In this document: positions 1 to 5,958 of the stretch, one piece after another
Position numbering within the stretch: position 1 is the first letter of the stretch
Layout: the number at the start of each line of letters is the position of its first letter
Made by a program: the position numbers and the translations under genes
Origin: an uncultured Eggerthellaceae bacterium
GTDB taxonomy: Bacteria > Actinomycetota > Coriobacteriia > Coriobacteriales > Eggerthellaceae
Direction of reading: 5' to 3'
Length of the DNA stretch: 8,462 nt
Assembly (NCBI GenBank): GCA_934645125.1
Contig: CAKUDT010000047.1
Location: forward strand, 1 to 8,462
Notes under the pieces: model-generated
Told to the model about the DNA's origin: nothing
Databases searched by the model: none
What the model saw: only the letters and a program-made list of their open reading frames with translations

Positions 1-234
1 GAAAGGGTCCTAGGGGATTCCAAAAATCCGAACTCGTGTACGCGGTGGTTTATCTTTTTCAAAATGAAGCGAGGGTCGAAAAGGCCCCTTTTGAAAGAAG
101 CTTGGGTTAAAGATAGGCGTCAATCGGCGTATCATCGGAAATAGGAGGACCCCTGAAACGCACCCGAGAGGGCTCCGATTGCCTATTCTACGCAGTTATT
201 TCGGCGCTTGCAATATCGCGGCAATGGTGAATCC
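1..234. other. Intergenic stretch at left edge, no gene supported
   Basis: I see no convincing gene or RNA. The plus strand is open in frame 1 from the window edge to a TAG at 142-144 (47 codons), but the codons are not those of the neighbouring genes and the product would be a basic peptide with no recognisable motif. An AGGAGG lies at 144-149, but no ATG, GTG or TTG start follows at a proper distance. Small hairpins such as CCC-GAGA-GGG near 166 are too weak to call a terminator for the leftward antiporter gene. Confidence 0.5.
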
Positions 235-1866
235 TTATTTTCCCTGTTCAGAGTCATCTTTCTTGATGGCATGCTCTGCGGCGCGCCCTAATTCCTCCAT
301 GCGATGATGGTACTCGCGCACGGCGCGCGTTGCAATGTGGCGGCGAATGGTATCGGTTTCTTTCGCGATATCGACAATCGAGAAACCTTCGCCGGTGCCT
401 TCTCCTTCGCCTTCGCCAAAATGGTTTCGCGCGTTTTCTTTAGCGGCCGCTTGTTGTCGTGCGAAGTCAATAGCCTGTTCAAGGGCTCGTTTGCGCTCGG
501 ACTCGCGCTGCAGGGTAAACGCAAGGTCTTCCCAGCTGGGGTCCTGATGCGCCGCTGTCGCCTCGCGCGCGGCGTGGCGGGCCGCGATTTCCTGCATGGC
601 CAGCATGCGTCCCAGCTCAAGGTGCTCGTGCAAAATGGTGCGCGCATCGTGCGGGTGCGCAGCAATTTCGTGAGCGGCCTCCACGGGGTGCACGTCAACC
701 ACGCGGTACGTGAGCGACGCCAAAAGCGGCATAAGGAACACGGTGATGGCGCCCGCGGCCACCAGCACGCCGGCAAGCTCCTGGCTCATGGCGCCCGATT
801 TCACGGCAACGCTGGTCACGGCCACAATAATGGGCAGCGCGGTGGTGCAGTACAGCGCCACGGTAACGCGGTTGTGGATGGAGAGCAGCTGGCGGTCCTT
901 CCCCAGCGAAAGCGCTACAATAATGGGCAGCGTGCGGATGACCAGCAGCGCGGCGATGAACGCAATGAGCAGCAGCGGTTGTTCGCCCACGCCGGCAAGG
1001 TTGATTTTGGCGCCGGACACCACGAAAAACACGGGAATCAGGAAGCCGTAGCCAATGGCGTCAAGCTTTGATTCCAGCTCGTGGTCGCCCTCGGGGATAA
1101 CGTAGCGCAGCACGAAGCCGGCGGCGAATGCGCCCAGCACGATGTCCAGGCCGAAGACGGCCGAGACGGTCACCAGCCCAATGAGCAGCACCACCACAAC
1201 GCGTACGAGCGTTTGCGACGTGGTGTTTCGCTTGCGTGCGAGGAACCTGTATACGCGATGGCTGGCGCGGCGCGCTTTTGCGGGGATGACCGCCATGATG
1301 ATGCAAAGCGCGATGAATCCCAGCAAGATGACGATGGTTTTCCACTCGCTGCGCGATGACAACAGCAGCGCCATGGCTATGATGGGGCACAGCTCGCCCC
1401 AGGTGCCGAAGGACAAAATGGCATTGCCGACTGTGGTGCCTTCAAGCTGGCGTTCCTTCAGGATGGGCATGAGCGTGCCAAGCGCGGTGGTGGTCAGAGC
1501 AATGGCAACGGCAATGCACTCGGTAGAGGTGGGCGCGAGCTCTGTTGCCAGTGCGACTGCCGCGAACGCCATAAGGATGCTAACAGCCCAGGTGGCAAGG
1601 CCTTTCTTGCCTTGCGTGCCCGAAAGGCTGCGCGGGTTGATTTCGTAGCCGGCAAGTAGGAACAGAAACGCCAGGCCAAGATCTGCAAGCATTTCGATGG
1701 AATCCGTGGTTTGGATGATGCCCGCCATGTACGGTCCCAAAAGGGCACCGGCAAGCAGCAAGATAACGGTTTCCGGCACCAGGCCACGCGGCACCAAGCG
1801 CGCGATAATGGGGGACAGCGCCGCAATGAGCGCCGCCGCGAAAAGTGATATGAAGTCGGTTGCCAT
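235..1866 (-). CDS. Cation:proton antiporter, CPA2/Na+(K+)-H+ exchanger family
   Basis: This 543-residue inner-membrane protein probably exchanges Na+ or K+ for protons for pH or ion homeostasis. Residues 1 to about 390 are a run of hydrophobic segments typical of the Na_H_Exchanger fold. They include the family motif AGYEINP (72-78), the discontinuous helix region IALTTTALGTLMP (122-134) and FGTWGELCPI (153-162). In the last motif Glu158 sits where many CPA2 transporters have an ion-binding Asp. No RCK/TrkA-N nucleotide-binding domain follows. Instead there is a charged, mostly helical tail of about 150 residues, rich in His, Ala and Glu, with a GEGEGEGTGEG linker near 490-500. The start is supported by GAGGAAG a few bases upstream and by the first membrane helix beginning directly at the N-terminus. 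It is divergent from the oxidoreductase operon, and nothing ties the two functionally. The family call is firm; ion specificity cannot be read. Confidence 0.88.
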   Translation of the reverse strand: MATDFISLFAAALIAALSPIIARLVPRGLVPETVILLLAGALLGPYMAGIIQTTDSIEMLADLGLAFLFLLAGYEINPRSLSGTQGKKGLATWAVSILMAFAAVALATELAPTSTECIAVAIALTTTALGTLMPILKERQLEGTTVGNAILSFGTWGELCPIIAMALLLSSRSEWKTIVILLGFIALCIIMAVIPAKARRASHRVYRFLARKRNTTSQTLVRVVVVLLIGLVTVSAVFGLDIVLGAFAAGFVLRYVIPEGDHELESKLDAIGYGFLIPVFFVVSGAKINLAGVGEQPLLLIAFIAALLVIRTLPIIVALSLGKDRQLLSIHNRVTVALYCTTALPIIVAVTSVAVKSGAMSQELAGVLVAAGAITVFLMPLLASLTYRVVDVHPVEAAHEIAAHPHDARTILHEHLELGRMLAMQEIAARHAAREATAAHQDPSWEDLAFTLQRESERKRALEQAIDFARQQAAAKENARNHFGEGEGEGTGEGFSIVDIAKETDTIRRHIATRAVREYHHRMEELGRAAEHAIKKDDSEQGK

Positions 1867-2016
1867 AGCTCTTCCTCGTGCGAACTTTGCGTTGTGCAGC
1901 TTCGTTCGCGATTTTGCTCCGTTTCGTTTCGTTCAAGTATAGCCATGCCGCGCGCTGCGGGGGTGATATCCCCACAATGTCGATATTCCGTTGCCAAAGG
2001 CGGCGAAGTGCGCTGG

Positions 2017-2030
2017 CTTGCTGGCAAGCA
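2017..2030. repeat. 14-bp near-perfect palindrome, possible operator
   Basis: GCTTGC-TG-GCAAGC is a perfect 6+6 inverted repeat with a 2-bp centre, so it suits a dimeric DNA-binding protein better than an RNA hairpin. It lies about 150 bp from the antiporter start and 230 bp from the oxidoreductase start. Which gene it would control is not clear, and a chance occurrence is possible. Confidence 0.3.
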
Positions 2031-2097
2031 GTCGAGGATTGGCGATTTCGCGTAACTCTATTCTTTTATGCGAATAATCAGGACCGTTGCTGCTGTT

Positions 2098-2130
2098 GGA
2101 AAACGTAATCCCTGAAGGCTTACGTTTTTC
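2098..2130. repeat. 11-bp inverted repeat with 11-nt loop upstream of oxidoreductase operon
   Basis: GGAAAACGTAA (2098-2108) pairs with TTACGTTTTTC (2120-2130), 11 of 11 counting one G-U pair. The spacer is 11 nt, so the half-site centres are about two helical turns apart. The stem is AT-rich. A weak terminator reading rightward (stem followed by its own T-run) is possible, but an operator for a dimeric regulator fits the position about 130 bp before the oxidoreductase start better. Confidence 0.4.
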
Positions 2131-2205
2131 AATATAGCCTGTCTGACCTCATGTTGAATCCTGATTCGTTCGATATTGTGGGATTACGACTCTCACACGG
2201 GGAGT

Positions 2206-2232
2206 TTGGTTGCGGTTGAGCACCGCAACCAG
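2206..2232 (+). promoter_or_regulatory. Stable stem-loop just upstream of oxidoreductase ribosome-binding site
   Basis: GGTTGCGGT (2208-2216) and ACCGCAACC (2222-2230) form a perfect 9-bp stem with loop TGAGC. An added T-A pair and a G-U pair extend it to 2206-2232. It ends 18 nt before the AGGAG of the oxidoreductase gene. If transcribed, it would be a strong 5' leader hairpin that could stabilise the mRNA or affect translation. As DNA, it could be an operator. There is no following T-run, so it is not a terminator. Confidence 0.5.
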
Positions 2233-2262
2233 TAGGGGGATTGAAAAGAGAGGAGAAGAAGC

Positions 2263-4812
2263 ATGCTGTTTAACTACCAAGAGTTCCTTGATGGTATCGA
2301 CCGCAAGGCTTACCACGAGGGGGAGTGGCAATGGGAAGAGGACGGCTACACCGTCACCCGCACCTACACGTACTCCGCCCCGGGCTGCCACGACTCGTGC
2401 GGCGTTCTGATGTACACCAAGGACGGCAAGCTTGAGAAGATCGAGGGCGACCCCCTGGATCCGTGCGCGAACGGCCGCCTGTGCATGCGCTGCCTGAACC
2501 TGGTGGAGGGCGTGAACTACGAGAAGCGCCCCAAGTACCCGCTGAAGCGCGCCGGCGAGCGCGGCGAGAACAAGTGGGAGCGCATTTCCTGGGAGGAAGC
2601 GCTTGATACCATCGCTAACTGGATCCACACGAACATCGACGAGGCGGGCTTCGGCCGCGAGTCCATCTTCGTGAACCACGGCACCGGCCGCAACATCTCG
2701 TCGTGGGTCCCCTTCCTGGGCGGCGCCTGCCTGGGCACCCCCAATATCGGAGCAATCGGTTCTTCGGGCTACTCCTGCTACCTGCCCCGCACTTGCGGTA
2801 CGGCAGCATCCATCGGTGACTTTCCCATCGTGGACGCCTCCGAGGGCCACGCCGACCGCTACAACAACCCCGAGTGGAAGAACCCGGATGTCGTTGTTGT
2901 TTGGGGCTGCGAACCGCTGAAGTCCAACGCCGACGGCTACCTGGGCCACTGGTTGAACGTGTGCCACCAGATGGGCACCAAGATCATCTCCGTGGACCCG
3001 CAGCTCACCTGGTGGGGCGCACGCGCCGAGTACTGGATGAACGTCCGCCCCGGCACCGACCTGGCCCTTGCCCTGGCGTGGCTGAACGTCATCACGCAGG
3101 AGGACCTGCAGGACAAGGAATTCATTAACTTGTGGTGCGCGTACTACGATGATTTGAAGAATTACGTTGCCCAATTCACGCCCGAGTGGGCATCGGAGAT
3201 CACCGGCATCCCGGCCCAGGACATCGCGGCGGCCGCGCGCCTGTACGCCGGCGCCGAGCGCGGCGCCATCCAATGGGGCCTGGCGTTTGATACCCAAAAT
3301 GACTCCATCCAGCTGTGCCAGACGGTGTCCAACCTGATGAGCGTCTGCGGCAACATCGACAAGCCGGGCACCAACATCCTGGTGCGCAACGGCTTCGAGA
3401 TCAACCCCGGCTACGCCACCGCCCAGCTGTACTGCGACCCCGACACCTTCGCCAAGAAGCTGACCGTTGATGTCACGCATCCGGGTTATGTGCACTTCAT
3501 TGGCATGGCCGACTGCGATGCCGTGAACCATGCGTTTGAGACGGGCGAGCCGTACCCCATGAAGATGTTCTGGTCGCAGGGTGCCAACGCCATTACCTGC
3601 ACGGGCAATGCCGCTCCGCGTATCTACAAGATGCTTGAAAATGTTGAGTTCTGCGTGGTGGCCGACCCCTATCTTACGCCGACCGCCGTTGCCTTCGCCG
3701 ACATCTTCCTGCCGCTGAAGACCACCGCCGAGCGCGACTCCATGCGCGTGTGGTGGACGCCGCTGCGCGCCATGAAGTCGGTCTCCGAGTGGTACGAGGC
3801 CAAGTCCGACGAGGAGCTGGTCGTGGCGTTGGGATTGAAGCTCAACCCCGAGCTGTTCGAGAAGCGCTGGCCCACGCTGGAGGCGCTGCTGCAGGACTAC
3901 CTGGACACCGGCTTCAACATCTACGACCCCGAGACGGGCAAGAGCTACAAGTCCGCGGGCCGCTCCAAGGCGGGCATGATCGAGATCGAGGACGCCCACA
4001 CCGACTACTACAGGAAGCACGCCGCCGACGGCGAGTGCTCCTTCAAGTCCCTGGTGGAGAAGGGCGGCTACGAGTACGACGACTTCTGCGACACCTACTA
4101 CAAGTACGAGAAGGGCATGCTGCGCCCCGACGGCAAGCCGGGCTTTTCCACGCCCTCCGGCCGCATCGAGCTGGTGCCCTACGCCACGTTCGGCGCTTGG
4201 GGCATTCCTCCGCTGGCAGAGCATGTTGCTTCGCTTTCCACGACACGTCACATGAATGATGAAGAGTTCCGCAAGGAATACCCGTTCATCTGCATCAACG
4301 GCTCGCGCTCCTACGAGTTCTTCCACTCCGAGAACCGCCAGCAGGCAACGATGCGCGAATTCCATCCGTATCCGCTGGTAAAGATCAATCCTGCTGTTGC
4401 CGAAGAGTACGGCATCAACGAGGGCGAGTGGATTTGGATCGAGAACACCGAGGGTCGCTGCAAGCAGGTTGCCCATATCGATCCGATGATTGACCCGCAC
4501 TACATTCATGCCGAGCACGGCTGGTGGTATCCGGAGCAAGAGCCTGCCTTCCCGAACCTGTACGGCGCGTTTGATTCCAACATCAACAACCTGACCACTT
4601 CTTACGAGACCGGTTTTGGTGGCATTGGCAATCCCTTGAAGGCTCCTGTTTGCAAGATTTACAAGGTTACCGAAGAAAATGCGGAACCGACTCCGGGCGA
4701 AAAGGTTACCCAGCAGGGCGGCTTCCGCAACGACTACGTTGCCGGCGAGCCTTACGCTTACGGTATGGAAGACTCTTGGCAAGAGCGTATGAAGAGGGGA
4801 GTTGAGAAATAA
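2263..4812 (+). CDS. Molybdopterin-dependent oxidoreductase catalytic subunit (DMSO reductase superfamily, transhydroxylase/dehydroxylase-like)
   Basis: This 849-residue protein should bind Mo (or W) with two pyranopterin dinucleotides. The N-terminal segment APGCHDSCG (39-47) through GRLCMRC (71-77) matches the [4Fe-4S] region of the superfamily. The pterin-binding catalytic body follows (about 85-560), with HGTGR at 139-143 and GYSCYLPR at 169-176, where Ser171 or Cys172 is the likely metal ligand. From about 673 to 800 comes the C-terminal dinucleotide-binding domain, starting FICINGSRSYEFF. There is no twin-arginine signal, so it should be cytoplasmic, unlike the exported Eggerthella dopamine dehydroxylase type. 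Size, lack of a signal and the small Fe-S partner recall pyrogallol transhydroxylase and the soluble catechol dehydroxylases described in Gordonibacter; the substrate is unknown. AGGAG at 2251-2255 sits 7 nt before the ATG. It is probably co-translated with the next gene. Oddities: the expected first cluster cysteine is Ala39, and codon usage changes abruptly near 4200. Confidence 0.9.
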   Translation: MLFNYQEFLDGIDRKAYHEGEWQWEEDGYTVTRTYTYSAPGCHDSCGVLMYTKDGKLEKIEGDPLDPCANGRLCMRCLNLVEGVNYEKRPKYPLKRAGERGENKWERISWEEALDTIANWIHTNIDEAGFGRESIFVNHGTGRNISSWVPFLGGACLGTPNIGAIGSSGYSCYLPRTCGTAASIGDFPIVDASEGHADRYNNPEWKNPDVVVVWGCEPLKSNADGYLGHWLNVCHQMGTKIISVDPQLTWWGARAEYWMNVRPGTDLALALAWLNVITQEDLQDKEFINLWCAYYDDLKNYVAQFTPEWASEITGIPAQDIAAAARLYAGAERGAIQWGLAFDTQNDSIQLCQTVSNLMSVCGNIDKPGTNILVRNGFEINPGYATAQLYCDPDTFAKKLTVDVTHPGYVHFIGMADCDAVNHAFETGEPYPMKMFWSQGANAITCTGNAAPRIYKMLENVEFCVVADPYLTPTAVAFADIFLPLKTTAERDSMRVWWTPLRAMKSVSEWYEAKSDEELVVALGLKLNPELFEKRWPTLEALLQDYLDTGFNIYDPETGKSYKSAGRSKAGMIEIEDAHTDYYRKHAADGECSFKSLVEKGGYEYDDFCDTYYKYEKGMLRPDGKPGFSTPSGRIELVPYATFGAWGIPPLAEHVASLSTTRHMNDEEFRKEYPFICINGSRSYEFFHSENRQQATMREFHPYPLVKINPAVAEEYGINEGEWIWIENTEGRCKQVAHIDPMIDPHYIHAEHGWWYPEQEPAFPNLYGAFDSNINNLTTSYETGFGGIGNPLKAPVCKIYKVTEENAEPTPGEKVTQQGGFRNDYVAGEPYAYGMEDSWQERMKRGVEK

Positions 4813-5154
4813 ATGAAGGGCATTTTGGTAAACTACGAGTACTGCACCGGCTGCCATTCCTGCGAGGTCGCCTGCAAGAAGCACCTCGGCCTTCCCGCCG
4901 GCGAGTTCGGCATCAAGCTGACCGAGGTCGGCCCGTTCGAGTACACGGGCGCCCAGGGCAACCGCGACCGCTGGGAGTGGACGTGGATGCCCGTGCTCAC
5001 GAAGGCCTGCGACATGTGTGAGGACCGCGTGGCCAAGGGCAAGATCCCGATGTGCGTGCAGCACTGCCAGGCGTGGTGCATGTACTACGGCGAGGTCGAG
5101 GACCTTGCCAAGAAGATCGACGGCAGCTCCCGCTGCGCGTTGCTCACCCGTTAG
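4813..5154 (+). CDS. Small two-cluster [4Fe-4S] electron-transfer subunit
   Basis: This 113-residue protein should carry electrons to or from the molybdopterin subunit encoded just upstream. It has two cysteine motifs: C11-x2-C14-x2-C17-x3-C21, and C66-x2-C69-x11-C81-x3-C85 within CDMCEDRVAKGKIPMC. These correspond to the first and last of the four motifs in DmsB/HybA/NrfC-type subunits; the middle two are absent, so two clusters are expected rather than four. Further cysteines lie at 89 and 108. No signal peptide or membrane helix is seen, which matches a soluble cytoplasmic complex. Its ATG follows the previous TAA with no gap, and GAGGGGAG inside the end of that gene is its ribosome-binding site, so the pair is likely translationally coupled. 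Codons are strongly GC-ending. The short length appears native, because both motif sets are complete and no coding continuation follows the stop. Confidence 0.88.
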   Translation: MKGILVNYEYCTGCHSCEVACKKHLGLPAGEFGIKLTEVGPFEYTGAQGNRDRWEWTWMPVLTKACDMCEDRVAKGKIPMCVQHCQAWCMYYGEVEDLAKKIDGSSRCALLTR

Positions 5155-5232
5155 CTGATAGGCGCGTTGCCGGTTTTGGTTCAGGCTGAAACCGGGTTGT
5201 GAGCTGCTGGTTGATGTTTTGATTGCTTTAAG

Positions 5233-5272
5233 GGCGTCGTTGCGATTGGTAGATTGCGGCGGCGCCTTTTTT
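5233..5272 (+). terminator. Rho-independent terminator of the oxidoreductase operon
   Basis: GGCGTCGTTGC (5233-5243) pairs along all 11 positions with GCGGCGGCGCC (5256-5266), counting three G-U pairs. The loop is 12 nt and six T follow at 5267-5272. It lies about 80 bp after the ferredoxin stop and closes the two-gene unit. It is the strongest terminator in the window. Confidence 0.85.
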
Positions 5273-5351
5273 CTGGTTTAAACGCTACGTTGCTTCTTTT
5301 TTGGGTGTTGCGTGCGTAGTTGTTGCGACGGGTGGCTTATCAGGCGGGTAG

Positions 5352-5425
5352 GGTTGACCGGGTTTGCGCTTGTGCTGCGGTCTGGTGCTTCCGCTTCTGC
5401 GGTAGATTGGCTGACCGGGTTTGCG
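5352..5425. repeat. 17-bp direct repeat, two copies
   Basis: Copies at 5352-5368 and 5409-5425 read GG(T/C)TGACCGGGTTTGCG, with one mismatch and the last 14 bp identical. They are 57 bp apart start to start. A partial third echo, GTCTACCGGG, occurs at 5461-5470. Function is unknown; they may belong to the same repeat-rich intergenic element that continues to 5759. Confidence 0.5.
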
Positions 5426-5519
5426 GATCGTGCGCGGGTGGGTGATTGTTGCAGCGAGCGGTCTACCGGGCAGAGGCTCGTCGGCGGGGCCGTCCGAATT
5501 CGCGGGATTTGGCGAGCGG

Positions 5520-5759
5520 TTGTTGCGAAAACGGCCTTGAATTCGGGCAAATCGACGATAGGGGGTGATTTTCGCGAGCGATTCGAGCCGTTGGCGACGG
5601 CCGGCGGAAGAGCCGCGAGCAACAGTTTTACGTTTTCCCAGTTCACAGGGTTGTACTGGTTTTCTGCGCGGAGCGGTATTGGCTGGGGGTCGGTCGATAG
5701 GGAGTTGGAACTACTCCCTATCGTCGATTTGCCCGAGTTTGACCCCGTTTTTCCAACAA
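5520..5759. repeat. Foldback element with about 51-bp imperfect inverted terminal repeats
   Basis: Left arm 5520-5570 is the imperfect reverse complement of right arm 5709-5759 (41 of 51 positions by my alignment). The core is a perfect 21-bp inverted match, 5543-5563 against 5716-5736, and the interior is about 138 bp. Both outer ends show TTGTTG/CAACAA. The right arm also contains its own hairpin (5695-5723). I see no target-site duplication and no transposase, so it may be a MITE-like non-autonomous element or two inverted copies of one dispersed intergenic repeat. Confidence 0.6.
5695..5723. repeat. Perfect 11-bp stem-loop in right arm of foldback element
   Basis: CGATAGGGAGT (5695-5705) and ACTCCCTATCG (5713-5723) pair perfectly around a 7-nt loop, TGGAACT. 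The right half is shared with the 21-bp inverted-repeat core, so CGATAGGG or its complement occurs three times in the element (5556-5563, 5695-5702, 5716-5723). No T-run follows, so it is not an intrinsic terminator. Confidence 0.6.
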
Positions 5760-5853
5760 GCAGGGTTGAATTTCGTTTATCGTGGCGGTTTTGGAGCGGT
5801 GTTGTGTCGCATTAGATGCCGCGACGCAGCCCTTCCCGGTATCCCGCGCCGTA

Positions 5854-5881
5854 TTGATTAAACCGAGCGATACGTTATCAT
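5854..5881 (+). promoter_or_regulatory. Candidate sigma-70 promoter for the lipoprotein gene
   Basis: TTGATT (5854-5859) as -35 and TATCAT (5876-5881) as -10 are separated by 16 bp. Each is close to consensus (two and one mismatches). Transcription would start near 5888, giving a leader of about 70 nt before the ATG at 5959. The AT-rich run here stands out from the GC-rich surroundings. Confidence 0.45.
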
Positions 5882-5958
5882 TTGATTCCAAGGGAGGCGG
5901 CAAAGAAAGTGGCTCAAATTTAGTCGTTTATCTGCAGTTTGTTGAGAGGGGTTCGACC

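Larger units (their letters stand above)
1867..2262. promoter_or_regulatory. Divergent intergenic regulatory region
   Basis: These 396 bp separate the leftward antiporter from the rightward oxidoreductase operon and must hold both promoters. For the antiporter, AGTATA at 1936-1941 reads TATACT on the minus strand and could be a -10 box, but no good -35 lies 16-18 bp further upstream. For the oxidoreductase I find no convincing sigma-70 pair, which suggests activator-dependent transcription. Three inverted repeats (2017-2030, 2098-2130 and 2206-2232, listed separately) are candidate operators. No gene is supported in the stretch. Confidence 0.5.
5155..5958. other. 804-bp gene-free region: terminator, repeats and lipoprotein promoter
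   Basis: No gene is convincing here. Long open frames exist on both strands (a GTG-started plus frame from 5312, a minus frame from 5646), but they overlap, lack ribosome-binding sites and cross repeats. Contents in order: a 7-bp hairpin CCGGTTT/AAACCGG at 5170-5195 without a T-run, an intrinsic terminator, a direct repeat, an inverted-repeat element and a promoter. From 5161 to 5460 the plus strand is about 72% G+T by my count (216 of 300), an unusual skew for this window. Confidence 0.6.

Noticed and set aside
74..100. AAAAGG-CC-CCTTTT palindrome as terminator of the antiporter gene
   Set aside because: The loop is too short and the stem AT-rich, and it lies over 130 bp beyond the stop codon.
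1..144. Partial frame open from the left edge to TAG at 142
   Set aside because: Codons do not match the host bias, the peptide is basic and featureless, and 47 open codons can occur by chance.
304..1071. 255-codon plus-strand frame inside the antiporter region
   Set aside because: Its Gly/His/Arg/Asn-rich sequence has no fold signature and lies opposite clear transmembrane coding sequence on the minus strand.
2149..5064. 971-codon open frame on the minus strand across the oxidoreductase gene
   Set aside because: It is the GC-rich antisense shadow of the real gene: Ala/Val/Leu/Arg-rich, no domain, and the plus strand has full family motifs and a ribosome-binding site.
5161..5470. CRISPR-like array suggested by short repeats
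   Set aside because: Only two 17-bp copies and a partial third, with unequal spacing and no cas genes.
5278..5646. 122-codon minus-strand frame
   Set aside because: Low-complexity Ser/Pro/Arg-rich product, no ribosome-binding site, and it runs antisense into the terminator edge.
5312..5815. 167-codon plus-strand frame with a GTG start
   Set aside because: No ribosome-binding site, it crosses the direct repeat and both arms of the inverted repeat, overlaps an equally long minus frame, and shows no domain.
5782..5958. 59-codon N-terminal extension of the lipoprotein
   Set aside because: It would bury the signal peptide and lipobox internally and spans the promoter candidate; the ATG at 5959 has a proper ribosome-binding site.
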